Below are positions 11,201 to 22,169 of a DNA stretch of 64,000 nucleotides, piece by piece. The notes below the pieces were generated by a model. That model was not told the origin of the DNA. It saw nothing but the letters and a program-made list of their open reading frames with translations, and did not search any database. This DNA is from Symbiodinium natans (lineage: Eukaryota; Sar; Dinophyceae; Suessiales; Symbiodiniaceae): assembly GCA_905221605.1 (NCBI GenBank), contig CAJNDS010001112.1, positions 31,001 through 95,000 of the forward strand, given 5' to 3'. Within the stretch, counting starts at the first letter, position 1. Each line of letters starts with the position of its first letter. The position numbers and the translations under genes were made by a program.

Positions 11201-13065
11201 GAAGATTCGGTTTGTTGCTTTGCAACGTACCGGCCAGCAGCAGCATCGTCCACAAAAGGCTTCCCATAGTGCTGACGATTGAAAACCTTGGCACACCAAA
11301 AAGGTCACGTGGCCCCCCCGGCATTGATGACATGGGACCATAACGTTGACCTCAAATTACAACTCCCTCCGTAACTGCAAAAATCCCAGCACTTTATTTT
11401 CACCCATCGCCCCTGTAGCTATTTTGTTGCACAAGCCTTTCGGTCCGAGGCCGAGGCGGGTAGAACAAAAAACCTAGCAGCTTTACTGTTGAGGGCTAAG
11501 GGATAAGGCTTCAGGATCCTCCAAACAATTTGGAAATCTTCAGCACAGCGATCCAGGCGATTCCAGTCCTCAATTCCATTGAAAAAACGATGCCCCAATC
11601 TCACCCGTTCTTCGTATTTAAGAAGCCCCGCCCCCGGTAAGAAGAAACGCGTCCACGGGCGTTTAGAAAGGGTTTCAGAGTTGGGATTTAGGGTTTAAGT
11701 GTTTCGGGCAGAGTTTAGGCTAAGCGTTTAGAGAACAGGTTCCTGTAGGGCTTAGACTCTTAGATGCTTAGTGTTGAGTGTTTAGGGAACTGGTACACAG
11801 TATGGCTATCGACTTCATGCCTTCCTCAAGGCTGCTCATCCAGGCTTCCTACAGTCAGCCTGCTCTTACACTGACCGCACTGGCTTCTAATTGCGGAGCC
11901 CCCTGCAACCATGAGGGGGGCGGGGGGCGGGGCGCGGGGGGCGAAGTGAACATTACTATGGATGTCAAACCCTCCACAAACATGAGAGGTATTGTCAAGA
12001 GTTAAGCAGCACAAGCGTTCGCAAAGCACCGATGTAGTGAACCAGCCGCATCACGCGGATGCTGCGTAATGCACGGGCCACTCGCAGGAAACGTAGCACA
12101 CGTAAATGCGCAGAGTCCACGGACCTTGGGAGCTCGTGACACGCAACTAAAAAAAACGCTTGTAGGTGGATCGGCCTGCTGTGCCAAAACCATGCAGAAC
12201 ACGGTCTGAAGCTAAAGAAGCTTAGGCAAGCTTCGAGGATGTGAGGATCAGGAGCTCGATCAGAGTCTCACCAATTGACCTTTTGTACCAGCATCTACAG
12301 TACTTCTAAGTCATGCTGCTGGTATCGGCTGTTGTGCCTATGACATAAATGCGACCATGCGGCACTGAAACGATTGCAAAATCGAAAACGTTCCAATAGC
12401 ATTCCTTTCCACGGAAGAACTCTCGTGGCCCATACGCGATGATTTTCAAAACGATTTCCTTGGCTGCTTCGACAAACTGCATGAGACTCTGGCACACCTT
12501 CCGCACCTCCGCATGATCGCAGAAGTTGCTCTCCAAGGCAGCAACCGAAACTCACTGGTGAGCCGAGGCTCAAGTGTGTATATCGACACAATGATAATGT
12601 TCACGATTGCAAACCACGCTGGCACCTTATAAGGGTTGGAGGCAATGAACATAATGGTTTTTCTGAATTTCTGAATTGATATTCTTGCTATGATTGAATT
12701 ATGAAGAAGAACAGTTGTTCTTACTATAAAGCACTTAAGAGCACTTCGTACAGGTGCTGCCAAACTCGTTATAACAGCTGCAATGACCAGCCGCACCCTG
12801 CCTCATTCTGAGGGAGGCCTGCGCTGACATCGACCTCTCAAAAGTTCCACGTATTCAGTGTCTGTCACACACACATGCACTCGTGCAAAAACCAATCAAC
12901 CAGAATCTGACACGCACTACCTACTAGTTATTAGGCAGGGTCAAACAATGTGTATTGACAAACTATTATAATGCACATTGCAACCCGTGACCGATGAACC
13001 GACCTCGACGCCCAGCAGGATCAGATTGATCACAATCAGACCAATAATTCCATACACAAAGACTC
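8260..13065 (-). CDS. Voltage-gated cation channel with C-terminal EF-hands (partial model)
   Basis: A single-domain six-helix channel of the voltage-gated Na/Ca superfamily. Phase-checked exons: S1 13004-13065 (GIIGLIVINLILLGVE), S2 12572-12625 (FAIVNIIIVSIYTL), S2/S3 12364-12476 (KIIAYGPREFF, WNVFDFAIVS), S4 12011-12124 (LRVLRFLRVARALRSIRVMR, arginines every third residue), S5 11231-11286 (STMGSLLWTMLLLA), S6 9989-10042 (VITVFAVLNVVTG) and post-S6 starting at 9921 (GVFCNTAIAALMQT). Also visible are an S5 end near 10.95 kb (FGVILAQIATDYC) and a pore helix near 10.65 kb (VSMLTLFMAVT). The tail has a charged helix near 9.63 kb, an EF-hand split over 9.29-9.33 and 9.1 kb (loop DRDRSNKVSIHE), and a second EF-hand near 8.28 kb (DVWTLFMVIDSD). 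S2-S3 uses a GA donor; S3-S4, S4-S5 and S6 use GC donors. The pore filter, the S1-S2 linker and both termini are not resolved. It probably conducts Ca2+ or Na+ with Ca2+ feedback; selectivity cannot be read. Confidence 0.82.
10218..10313. repeat. Interstitial telomere-like block with internal duplication
   Basis: CCCTAAA units interrupted by CCCCAAA and by the phrase CCCACAGCCTAAACCC, which occurs twice. The block is therefore partly a duplication of itself. It lies in an intron between the pore-helix and S6 exons of the channel gene. Confidence 0.85.
10404..10439. repeat. Interstitial telomere-like repeat (TTTAGGG)
   Basis: About five TTTAGGG-type units in the opposite orientation to the block about 90 bp to the left (10218-10313). 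The two form a potential inverted pair inside the same channel intron. Confidence 0.85.
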
Positions 13066-13767
13066 CTGAACAACAAGGTTGCATAAACAAGTCTGCGGTC
13101 ACAAGGGCAGAGCATGCTTTCACCGAGCATGCTTCGAGAGCACAGCTCTGTGGCAGGATGCCTCCGTACAATGAATGTAACTCACCTTCTCATGGATGCA
13201 CGTGCAACCAAGTGTCTGGATGTCACCATACCCTTCGCAGTCGGCAACCAGCGAGTGTGCGTGATGGCACCTGAGCTGCCGAAAGCCCTAGAGTCCTAAA
13301 ACACCGAAACGCTAGTCTTGCACACTGCCCAGAACATGTGTGTATGCTTGGTCTGCAGTAACGTTGGCCTTGGCGTTGCATGTATGTTTAAGACCTTCTT
13401 CTCAGTCGAAAATTCTTTGCGTGTTGTCGATTACATGTACGTGGAAATTTGGGAGAAGTGACAGGGTGTTCCGCAGTCTAAGGCTTAACTAAAACACATG
13501 TGCTGTGTAAAGCTAGAAAACTTGTCAAATCAAACAAGAGTGCACGCAAGCATCAATGCATGGTCAAACTATTTTACTATCAAATGCTTTTGGACATCAA
13601 CTGTCACATTTGCACATGGGCTAGATCGCGTTCCTTGTATGTGAAATCCAAAAGTTACTTAAAACGATAACAAGTTTAACGTCTAAGAACATCTGACAGA
13701 AACAATTGTTCGCGAGTTAAACCGGTGGATACGTACACCTCGCATTCCATCCATCATTCCATTCAGA

Positions 13768-14343
13768 TCAGCGGCTGGCTTGTCGCACGAAGCGGGCGGC
13801 AGCTGCAGCCTTCTCTTGGTGATGACTGAGCTTGGCCCGCACGAAGGTGTGCCGGGAACTGTCGCGGTTTGACCGTTTTGCCTTCCTTTCAGTTGGCTCA
13901 GGCTCCCAATCCTCAGCGAAAGCCGCAATGTCCCGGATGTCCTGGCCGGTCTCGCGCTGAAAAGTCAGCGTCTGGTGCTTCTCCTCAGACTCATGGGCCT
14001 CATCGAGCTGCTGATGTCTGGCCTCCGCAACTTCTGCGGCCACGCTGGCCGCTGCGGAGTGGTTCAAGGAATTATTCTCTGACTGCATGTCAGCTCTTTC
14101 ACTGCGCACACCACCAGAGGCCAGAATTGTGCGTGAATGCCGGGCGAAGTGCTCAAGGTTTATGCCGGTTCCCGACGTCTCGGAAACCATGTCCAGCTCC
14201 TTCATGGGATGGTGGACTTCTGACGGGGGTAGATACTGGATATAGACGATATAGAGTCTCTCAAACTCGAGTATGAGCAAATATGTCAGAGCCCACGCCA
14301 ACCACCTAGCTTTGCATTTGGGGGAATACTCAACCCATAACAA
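13768..14343 (-). CDS. Candidate N-terminal exon with one membrane helix, then a charged region
   Basis: An open minus frame of 191 codons. It begins with a hydrophobic stretch (WLAWALTYLLILEF) and continues into a long Ala/Glu/Arg-rich region (AAEVAEARHQQLDEAHESEE; later FVRAKLSHHQEKAAAAARFV). It lies just upstream of the channel's first recognised helix (S1), so it may hold the channel's cytoplasmic N-terminus. The hydrophobic start could be chance read-through in front of the true exon. The downstream junction to S1 is not resolved. Confidence 0.45.
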   Translation of the reverse strand: MLWVEYSPKCKARWLAWALTYLLILEFERLYIVYIQYLPPSEVHHPMKELDMVSETSGTGINLEHFARHSRTILASGGVRSERADMQSENNSLNHSAAASVAAEVAEARHQQLDEAHESEEKHQTLTFQRETGQDIRDIAAFAEDWEPEPTERKAKRSNRDSSRHTFVRAKLSHHQEKAAAAARFVRQASR

Positions 14344-14349
14344 CCTTGA

Positions 14350-14585
14350 CTCTAAACCCTAAAGCCCTAAACCCTACACTAGAAATCCTAAAACCCAAAA
14401 CCTAAAACCTAAACCCTACACCCTCTAAACATCCCTAAACCCTCCTTCTGTTCCCCCTCGGGTGGCCGCTGTACTGGAGCCACTGCTGGAGCCAGATTCT
14501 CTGCAGCCGCCGGGAGCCGGATGGGCCGCATGAGCTCCTGAAAGCCGGGTTTAGGGTTTAGGGTTTAGGGTTAGGGTTTAGGGTG
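14350..14585. repeat. Two telomere-like blocks in opposite orientation
   Basis: A degenerate CCCTAAA block (about 14350-14440) is followed by a cleaner TTTAGGG block (about 14547-14583). They are separated by about 110 bp of GC-rich DNA. The opposite orientations again make a potential fold-back pair. Confidence 0.8.
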
Positions 14586-15537
14586 CAAGCTTAAACACGC
14601 TCTGGACTCCGGAGCAGCCTGTACAAGGGGCAGCATGCCTGTCTCGAAAAGTCCGTGCGTTCGCAACTACACCGTTTCACAACACCCATCGGTCCTGCAG
14701 CAGCACCGCTTGTCGACTAAACTGGTCCTGCCCGGTGCTTGCAATGCGGGCATGAGCAACTCAACAAAGGAATTAGGACAAAGCTGACAGCTGCACTGCC
14801 CTCCTCAATGAAGAGGTGCAGCTTCTGGATCTCTTCTTTCCATGGCGGATTGGACATCACGTTAGCTACACTCATGGCCCGCTCGCTTTGGCAGACCCAG
14901 GGGTTCCCTTTTAGGGATCCCTGAAAGTCAAAGGGCGAGGAACGAAACAGGGGCCGACACTCTCCGCAAGACGTTTCTTAAGCTACAGTTTCAGCTACAG
15001 TTGCAGTTGAACTCCGAACAGCACACGGTACCAAAAGCCATTTTGGCGCAGACCTTTTCTTGAAAAGAGAGCTTGAGGTCCCACCGCAGGCACGAGTCCT
15101 TCTCGCCTTCGCTAGGGGACTCGTATTTTCCAATTGTTCCAAGCCCTGGGTCGAACCCGGACCCTGAGCCAAGATGCACATATCATATGCAATGCTTGTG
15201 ACGGCCTTACAAGCTGGCGGTTGGGCATTGTAGGAGATGCCATGTGTGCCCTGACCGCTCTGCAAGCGGTCTCTTCGGCACCAATGTTGGGCTCGGGGCC
15301 TTTGCGCCGCGAGGCAGAGGCAGTTGCAGCGGCTGCAGCTTCTACCTTCTTGCGCATGTGAGCAGTCCGAGCTGTAAAGCTTGCCGCCCCTTTGTTGCAT
15401 TTTCTCCATGCATCCCTATGGCTCTCTCTCTCTCTCTCTCTGACACACATGGCTGTCTGAGCACGCATGCTGCGGACGTGGCCACGCCTCTGTGCGTAGC
15501 GGGTTTCCGTGAAGGATCCTAATCGGCCAGAATTGCT
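14586..15537. other. Stretch with a short shared segment and CT repeat
   Basis: No gene is recognised. On the minus strand near 15041-15110 there is a segment encoding SCLRWDL. A related segment encoding the same heptapeptide lies near 45045-45110. A (CT)n run lies at 15421-15441. Confidence 0.4.
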
Positions 15538-16935
15538 TTATGCGGACTCGCGCCTCACGCTTCGCAAAACTGTGTGCTGGCAAAGCCGCTCTCGCAACTC
15601 ATGGCCCTTGATGTGCTGCAAGATATCCACCCAACGACCATCAGACTTCTGGAAGCAGTTGTAGTGAAACTCGCCTTCCGGACAGGGTCGGCTGGCTGTT
15701 CAATCCCTACCCTCGAGGTTTCCTTGATGTTTGCCTCACAGGAGCGGGCCGATCGAAACGACCGAAACGACTGAAACTTCAACAGGCTGAAACTTCAAGT
15801 GTTGAACCGCACCAATGCGCCTCAAAAATCAGTGGCTTCAACAAGTACGGAAACCCATACATGCAGGTAAACACAAGCAGGAGGAGGTATAGAGACCTAC
15901 ATTGACCCTAAACCCTAAACCCTAAACCCTACATGATTACTCCCATCTCGTGGACCCTTTTCAGTGCAGGCCGTTCCTTGCATCAGGCGGCCACCATCCC
16001 AGCGGGAGTCGAAGGTGCCCTCGCCATGAAAGGCTCCTGACGGTTCTTGGGCTTGAGAACTTAGGGTTTAGGAGGGTTTTTGGGCTTGGGATGGTTTAGG
16101 GCTTAGTTGCCAGGACGCTTTTTTTTGTTTTTTTTGCAGCCGTGGAACCTTGGAACCAACTGCCCTCGTAGGAACTGCCGTCGGCCCATACCTTAGCAGT
16201 GTTGCAGGGTTTGCAATAGGTGAAGCCGCAAGACTCGCCCTGCAGCTAGAGCTTGAAGAGCACTCTGGCGGAAGATGGGGAATGGGGAACAATACTCTTC
16301 CTTCCTGAGTGCAGGCCCAGGCTACAAATCGGCCTTGGCCGTGCATCTTCCCTTGCTCGAAGTTGCCTTCGTAGGAGCTGCCGTCGCTCCTGGGTTCAAC
16401 AGGACAGGCAAAGTTTTTGCGCACGATGGTCTAGCGAGCCATTTTCTTCCGTCAACTCTTGCTGGCGGTTGCCTCTGTCGGCTATATTCAGTCCAGATGC
16501 CACCGATAGCTGCCTTCACCACAGGGCATGTCTTCTTCCCAGGCACCTGCAAGCCAGGATAACATCACGCACCCTTCTACACTCGGCGAAACGATGCCCC
16601 ATGCAATTGCATTTAAGACCCGAAGTTGGGAAGCTCTCGAAGCCCTACGCCGATGATGACATGATGTGTACTGTACCGGTACCAGAGCCTTCGTAGATGC
16701 TCAGAATCAAGGTCTCGAAGGCAGGGCGCTGGTTGGGCCCCAGCCCTAGCGGCGTCACCGCCGTCGTGATCTGCCAGACTTGGGTAGGGTGGGCTACAGT
16801 AAGCGACACCGGCATGTGCTGAAGGCAAGAAGGCAGTGCCATGTACCACAGCTTGATTGGACTTTGATGATCCATGAAACCCCGCCTGCTGCCCTTTTCC
16901 GTGCCTGATCCATTGTCCCTTGCGCTGTTTGTAGC
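15538..16935 (-). CDS. MORN-repeat protein (3' part; last seven exons)
   Basis: Seven exons join in phase to a chain of MORN motifs: 16893-16935, 16689-16699 (11 nt), 16504-16546, 16326-16389, 16149-16191, 15977-16036 and 15538-15674 with a TAA stop. Motifs in order include YKQRKGQWIRHGKG, IYEGAWEEDMPCGEGSY, DGSSYEGNFEQGKMHGQGRF, WADGSSYEGSWFQGAFHGEG and TFDSRWDGGRLMQGEFHYN, ending in a non-MORN tail (KSDGRWVDILQHIKGHE). MORN repeats usually bind phospholipid membranes or act as scaffolds; which applies here cannot be told. Donors in order are GC, GC, GT, GT, GT and GA, all with AG acceptors. Upstream exons and the start are not found; a weak candidate (LFYGEV) lies near 17.09 kb. Telomere-like repeat lies in the last intron. 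Confidence 0.88.
15897..15933. repeat. Telomere-like repeat flanked by short direct repeats
   Basis: About four CCCTAAA units sit in the last intron of the MORN gene. The sequence CCTACAT occurs at both edges. This could be a target-site duplication, but part of the right copy overlaps the repeat unit itself. Confidence 0.7.
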
Positions 16936-17964
16936 CTGCCTCATAGTGACGAATCACTTAACGGGCATGACGGAAAAAAAGGCCTTCTTTGGCCAATATC
17001 TTGCTCATAGGAATGACGAGAGATGTGGCAGTTTGCTGAAGCTGTCTTGGGAAGCTTTGCTCAGCTGTTCACGCCTTGACCTCACCATAGAACAGCTGCC
17101 CAGGAGCCCGGAGACACCTGGACATCGCACATGGTTTCCTTCTTTGATGCAGTACTAAGCCAAGTATGACCTGGATTTCATTCCTGGCATCCTTGTTAGA
17201 GATGGCGTTTCGTGCAGGATGCAGGCAGGGCACTTTGTTAGAATCTCGGGCTCTTCTGGCTCATCCTGGAGCTCTGCGGTTGCAGAAGGGCAGCTGAAGA
17301 GCATCGTGCGAGAGGTTGGAGTTTTCCAGAGGCTTGTTGAAAGAACGCCGCAGAATTGGAGGGCAGGTGCTGCATCAGCCCATGCCCTCGCAAGAAAACG
17401 TGCAGTCCTCTGATTCCTGCACCACGACCTCCTCCTCGCTTAAGCGAGGCTCACGAGTGTCACTGGTCTGTCAAAAAGGTTTCATGTGGTAAGCAAACGC
17501 TCCTCCACTGGCTGCTCCTTTTTCTTCGGCGCCATGCATTTCCGGCGCCTGGCAACATGTGCGCCAGCATGACTCTCTTCCCTGACGGTGTAGTCTTTGC
17601 ACAATTCTCAAAGGAGCGACTCTCCGACGCAGTAGGTGCAGCTCCGCGAGGGCAGCAACATGTGGGGTGCCATGTGACTTCTGCTCAGAACTCTATTCAA
17701 TGTCTGGGGTCTACAGCTCAAAATCAGGCCGGCGGCACTTCAGTCAGCCAGCTGGGACGCGGAGGGCCGTCTATATTGCAATGCAGTTCCAGATAGAGCC
17801 CAGAACCAACCGCGCATGAACTTAGCATTAAATGGCACTACATGGCACACTGTGCCGGCAAAATCGGACGCATGAAACCTTCTGGCTATGGCGGCGCCAC
17901 CTCTTATCCTTGTTCCCCGCTCCATGCCGGCTGTGCAATCCCATCAGTTCTTTCCACAACGAAA
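16936..17964. other. Stretch upstream of the MORN exons
   Basis: It probably holds introns and earlier exons of the MORN gene. I see one weak fragment on minus near 17085-17105 (LFYGEV) that resembles a MORN core, but nothing I can join in phase. No other domain is recognised. Confidence 0.35.
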
Positions 17965-18060
17965 GTAGGGGTAACCTTTTGGGGGGTCTTGTTAAGAGGA
18001 TTCCATTCTATTTGGGGTATAAACGGGGTACCCCTATTTTGGGAAATGCCCATATCGACC
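17965..18060. repeat. Dispersed short repeat, copy B
   Basis: It aligns over about 95 bases with the copy at 37445-37540 (shared GGGGT, CTT.TTA.AGGG, TATTTGGGG, GGGGTaCCCCTATTTT and CATATCG blocks). It contains the palindrome GGGGTACCCC. Copy A at 4681-4795 shares the right-hand two thirds. Confidence 0.7.
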
Positions 18061-18139
18061 GGCACCCTGTCTGCATGAGAGAACCATCACCGATAGCAGG
18101 CACTGCGGCCTCTCGTACAGGCTCGGGGGCCGGCAGCTT

Positions 18140-19045
18140 TGTCAAGTCCTCCGAGCAGATTGCAAGTCTCAACCGCCTCCCGCTTGGCTAGATCTAAGGC
18201 GGCAGATCCCATCGTCCGAAACGTCCGAGGCCTCTTATGACTTTTTTTCAGCAAAGTATGCCACCCTTTGCCCCCTAGGTGGGTGGCAGGTCCTTCAGCT
18301 CCGAGTCCAGCATCCTGAGATACGGTGCGCACTTTATCATTCTAAGAGGGATGTGCTGCACACTTTTGTCTCACAGCCTCCCTGAAGAACTTGCGTCTCC
18401 AAAGCAATGCAAGCTTCATGTAGGGTTTAGGATTTAGGGTTTAGGGTTTCGAGTTAGCCTATCTGCATATGCCAAAGTTTGAACGTTGATGGCTCCGCCT
18501 GTCCATTGATGGCCTCGACATGCTGCGCCAAGCAGTCACCACGGCCTCTCCAAAGGAGTCAAGGAGCTGTCCCGGGCGCCCTGCAACGTCCCAAAGGAGG
18601 AAGTCACTAGGCCGGGCCTGCAAGTCGGCTCTCTCGGAGATCTTTTTCCGGTATGCCAGCGAAGACTCAAAGGCCTTGGCCGTAGCTTTCAATGTTCAAA
18701 GCATGAACCTTACATGGACAGCAAGGTTCATAAACCATCGAAAAACTGCTCTTGGGCAGCGGACCACACGACGCCGCGACTGCAGCTTCCAAAGAGTGAA
18801 TGCCACCTTGGAGTCATATAAGGACGCCCCTGCACACTAAAAAAACCAGATCCCTGTTGTCGGGGAATCCCTACTGGCACATCCCGTGCACTGTACACTC
18901 CTACGCGAATAGCGGATAAGTTCACTGTAGCCACCGCAAATCGGAACATTGCGAGGATATCCGCTTCAGCATTGCTGTTCTCATGCCGGCGCCGGCTATG
19001 GATCGCCGAGCTGATGACATGCAACGAGCCAATCTCCTGCATGGT
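18140..19045 (-). CDS. Three candidate exons of an unknown gene
   Basis: Open minus segments with plausible protein composition: about 18950-19042 (EIGSLHVISSAIHSRRR and ILAMFRFAVATVNLSAIRV), about 18480-18692 (FESSLAYRKKISERADLQ and PSDFLLWDVAGRPGQLLDSF) and about 18145-18240 (TFRTMGSAALDLAKREAV). Same strand and spacing as typical exons of this window, but no family is recognised and junctions were not solved. A telomere-like block at 18421-18449 lies between the second and third. Confidence 0.35.
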
Positions 19046-19849
19046 AGATGCAGCTTCATGCTGGGTCTCAGGTTCTGCCAGGTACTGCAGGTGCTACTGC
19101 CCGATCCCAGGGAGCCGAGCCTAATGAAAACGTCTCTTTACAGGAACATGCCCTCACTCTCCCTCAACTAAAGGCTAAAATCGCAAGGTCTCCATTTTGA
19201 ACTAAGGTCCGTTCCAACAAAATCAGAATCAAGGGCTGTTGCGCTCGCTGGCTCCTTGAAGGGAGGCGATACCAGGTTCCGGAGGCGGGCAGCGGCCGCC
19301 CGCGCCCGCTCCTGGCGACTTCTGACAGCTAAACTTTGCAGGATCTTGATGGATCTGGGCATGGAATGGTCCTTATGGTCCTATCTTCACAGAATGTTGC
19401 CCACTACATGCATGCTGAGCTGAGTCCCCTTCAGCCCAGCCCAAGAGGTCTGGCCTGCTGCAGCAGCCGCGAGACTCGCAAGGAATCCTGCTGCTGCTCA
19501 ATCATTCCAGGACGGGGCGCTGCCACCTGAGACGTGCATACGCAAAATATGCGCAGCATGGCATCATGACTCGGCCCCTGATGGCAAGATGGCAAAGGGG
19601 TAGATGGCAAAGGGGTAGTATACACGCAGAACAACGACGGTTGCTATCGTCGAGCCTTGAGGATCTTCACTCGTGGCGTCAAGAAACAGCGAGTGTCAGA
19701 AACGCGCATTCTACGTATTCTTCGCACCTTCTACATTTGCGGTGCTTTTGCCATCCGCCGAGGCCTCAGGCCGAAAGTATATAGGTTGTGAGAACAGGCA
19801 CCCCCCTCCAGATCCGTCCCCCAACCCCCCCCCCCCCCCCCCCATCTGC

Positions 19850-20110
19850 CCCCTTCCTTTTTGCTTTTCGCTTTCGTGAAGCGTGAACCCCAAACCCCGC
19901 AACCGGAACCCTAAACCCTAAACCCAACCCTCATTGCTTGGGGTGCCGCGACTTGGGCGCTGCGGAATCACGATGCTCACGCGGATGCGCTTTTCCGGGC
20001 CGAGGCGGGGTCGCGTAGCGTGAAAATTATGCCTTGCCATGTGCTTTGCCTCCGCCCGCAGTTCCTCGAGCTGGTCCTCCACGCGGGTGAGCGTAGCCAT
20101 CTGGCAGGCT
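19850..20110 (-). CDS. Candidate coiled-coil exon
   Basis: On minus from about 20103 the frame reads MATLTRVEDQLEELRAEAKH and continues MARHNFHATRP. The heptad pattern predicts a short coiled coil. The sequence under HATRP (about 19997-20032) recurs at 35349-35386, so the downstream end may run into a dispersed repeat. No family is recognised. Confidence 0.4.
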
Positions 20111-20129
20111 GGAAGGCTCTGAGCATTGG

Positions 20130-20182
20130 CCCTAAACCCTAAACCCTAAACCCTAAACCCTAAACCCTAAACCCTAAACCCT
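20130..20182. repeat. Interstitial telomere-like array, about 7.5 perfect CCCTAAA units
   Basis: The longest perfect heptamer array in the window. It is followed by CTTTTTAACC and ordinary sequence, and so is internal. Confidence 0.9.
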
Positions 20183-20238
20183 TTTTAACCCCTGGGCTGA
20201 GGCCGGGACGCGCGTATCATCCATACACAGGCAGAAGA

Positions 20239-20296
20239 AAAGAACAAACCCTAAACCCTAAACCCTAAACCCTAAACCCTAAACCCTAAAGAACAA
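20239..20296. repeat. Telomere-like array bounded by a 9-bp direct repeat
   Basis: About six perfect CCCTAAA units lie between two copies of AAAGAACAA (20239-20247 and 20288-20296). The arrangement looks like a target-site duplication around an inserted telomere-repeat block. Confidence 0.85.
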
Positions 20297-20589
20297 GGAC
20301 ATGCCAGGAGTCCCTCAAGTGGATTCACGAGACCGCAACGCCGCAACACCAGTGCCATAATAGTAGAGTCAGTTGAACGAGAAAACGATGCAGTCCCGAA
20401 TCCTGCCTCCACATCCTTTCTACACATGGTTTCCACTTAAGCTCGTCTGGAAAGCCAAGTAAACTCCCAATCTGAATGGGATGATGTCGGATGTGCCTCG
20501 CGGCCGAGCAAGGCCTGCACTTCCGACACTCGTTCTGTCAGTTGGTCGAAGGCTGCCGCCTGGATGACGAGAGTGACTCGAGTGTCTCT

Positions 20590-21260
20590 CTCAAGCTTTT
20601 ATGGGGCCATGATGGGGCATGGCTTCGTTCTTACATGGCACACTTCTGTGTCTCATTGTCGCAGGGGTTCTCGTGGGCCCGCTGCAGATCCCTGCATGAC
20701 TCGTTGGTGGCCGACTCTCGTGGACTCTCTCTGGTCTAGAACCGTCCTCCACAGATCCGTGAAGAGTGTGCAGCCCTTCGCCCAGCTGCTGCAGATCTTC
20801 GCCAAACTGGTCAGGAGGTACGGGCTGAAGGCAAGATACGGTACTGTCAATGGGACACATGACACAAGCGCTTGGAGGGCCTGCCAGCTCCCTGAACTTT
20901 CTTCCATGTACATGTGCAGTTGGTCAGAGCCTTCTCTTGGTGCACAAGCAGCGTCGACTCAAACTCAGCTTGCAGTCGCTGCTGGTCCTTTGGCGCGGCA
21001 CGCATCAGTGAATTGCAGGGAGCTTGACTGCTGTCGACTATAGCTTCACTCTTTGGCTGGAGGCATGACAATGAAGGCATCGATAAAAAGCAGGGACTGA
21101 TGGTGCTCGGTGAGCTCATCGCTTGGAAGGCGCCTCTTAACATCTCAACATCGCATGAGATGCTTGCAAGGTCCTCCATCTGCCGGCTCATCAACGTGTG
21201 CCGCTCCTGGCTTGGGCTGTGTGGCGCTGAGCAGCACCATTGTTGCTCTATGTTGTTCCC
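20590..21260 (-). CDS. Candidate exons of an unknown helical protein
   Basis: Three minus-strand segments look coding: about 21110-21215 (TLMSRQMEDLASISCDVEML then RGAFQAMS), about 20920-21010 (PKDQQRLQAEFESTLLVHQE) and about 20715-20835 (PDQFGEDLQQLGEGLHTLHG then SVEDGSRPER). All are Gln/Glu/Leu-rich helical stretches compatible with one coiled-coil protein. Splice junctions and family are unresolved. Confidence 0.4.
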
Positions 21261-22169
21261 GCCTCGTCCCTTGAGCAGCCGCTGCAAAGTGATCCCCCAC
21301 CGGCGTCCACGGCCGCAGCTTCTGCCTGTAAGTGTGGCCAAGAGCAACCGCAGCTATCCACAGTGGAGTTGATGCACACTACCTAGCGCTGAGGCGAACA
21401 CAAGCATCAGCTACCCAACATTACACAGCCAGAGCAGAACTGCTCGTGGAAACCAATGTCTTCTCACAAAATAGCTCCTTTTTTGGTCCAGCTCGAAGCA
21501 TTGCGCCGACACGCGCATATGTACAACGAATGTACAACGAATGTAGAACGAGTCAGATAGCTAGATTTGCCGGCCTTAGACATTTTCGCAGATCGGCATG
21601 CCTGCGCTTTTTTCAGTCCTTGACAAGCATGTCTAGAATCTGAGAGCAGAGCATCCGGACTGATACACTGCGCCCAGAATTACATGCACAACCAACACAC
21701 TTATAAGAGGATGCTCCACCCAAACATTCGCTGAGAGATGCCGAGAGAATTTCTCAACCAGCATGTATGTGGGTGAGACCTGGTCGGAGACATGCAGCCG
21801 AAGCGAGAGACTCAGCAGAAAGTGCAGCACGTAGATCCAACGATGGCTTGCTGTAGTTATGATGGCCATGATACGATTCTGGCCGGGGCTTGCTTGAATC
21901 ACGTCATCTCTTCACTCGGCGCTTTACCCACTTTTTTCTTCTCTTCCCCTTGAGAGCAACTTTGCCCTCTGGCGACTCCTCACCACTCTGCTCCTCCTTG
22001 CTTGGTACGTGCCTCGGCAAACGAACTGCTCATTCTGTCAAGCATTTATCCTTCCTGTTGGGCCTTTGCAACATGAAGACTGAAGGTGTGGCAGACGCAT
22101 GCAGACACAGTCACACCCGTGCCACACCCGTTTGCAGCGCACGACACCACGCGCTGCCCATGCCTTCAT

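Noticed and set aside
20130-20296. A true chromosome end at the telomere arrays
   Set aside because: Arrays are short, occur in both orientations across the window, and are followed on both sides by ordinary sequence and genes.
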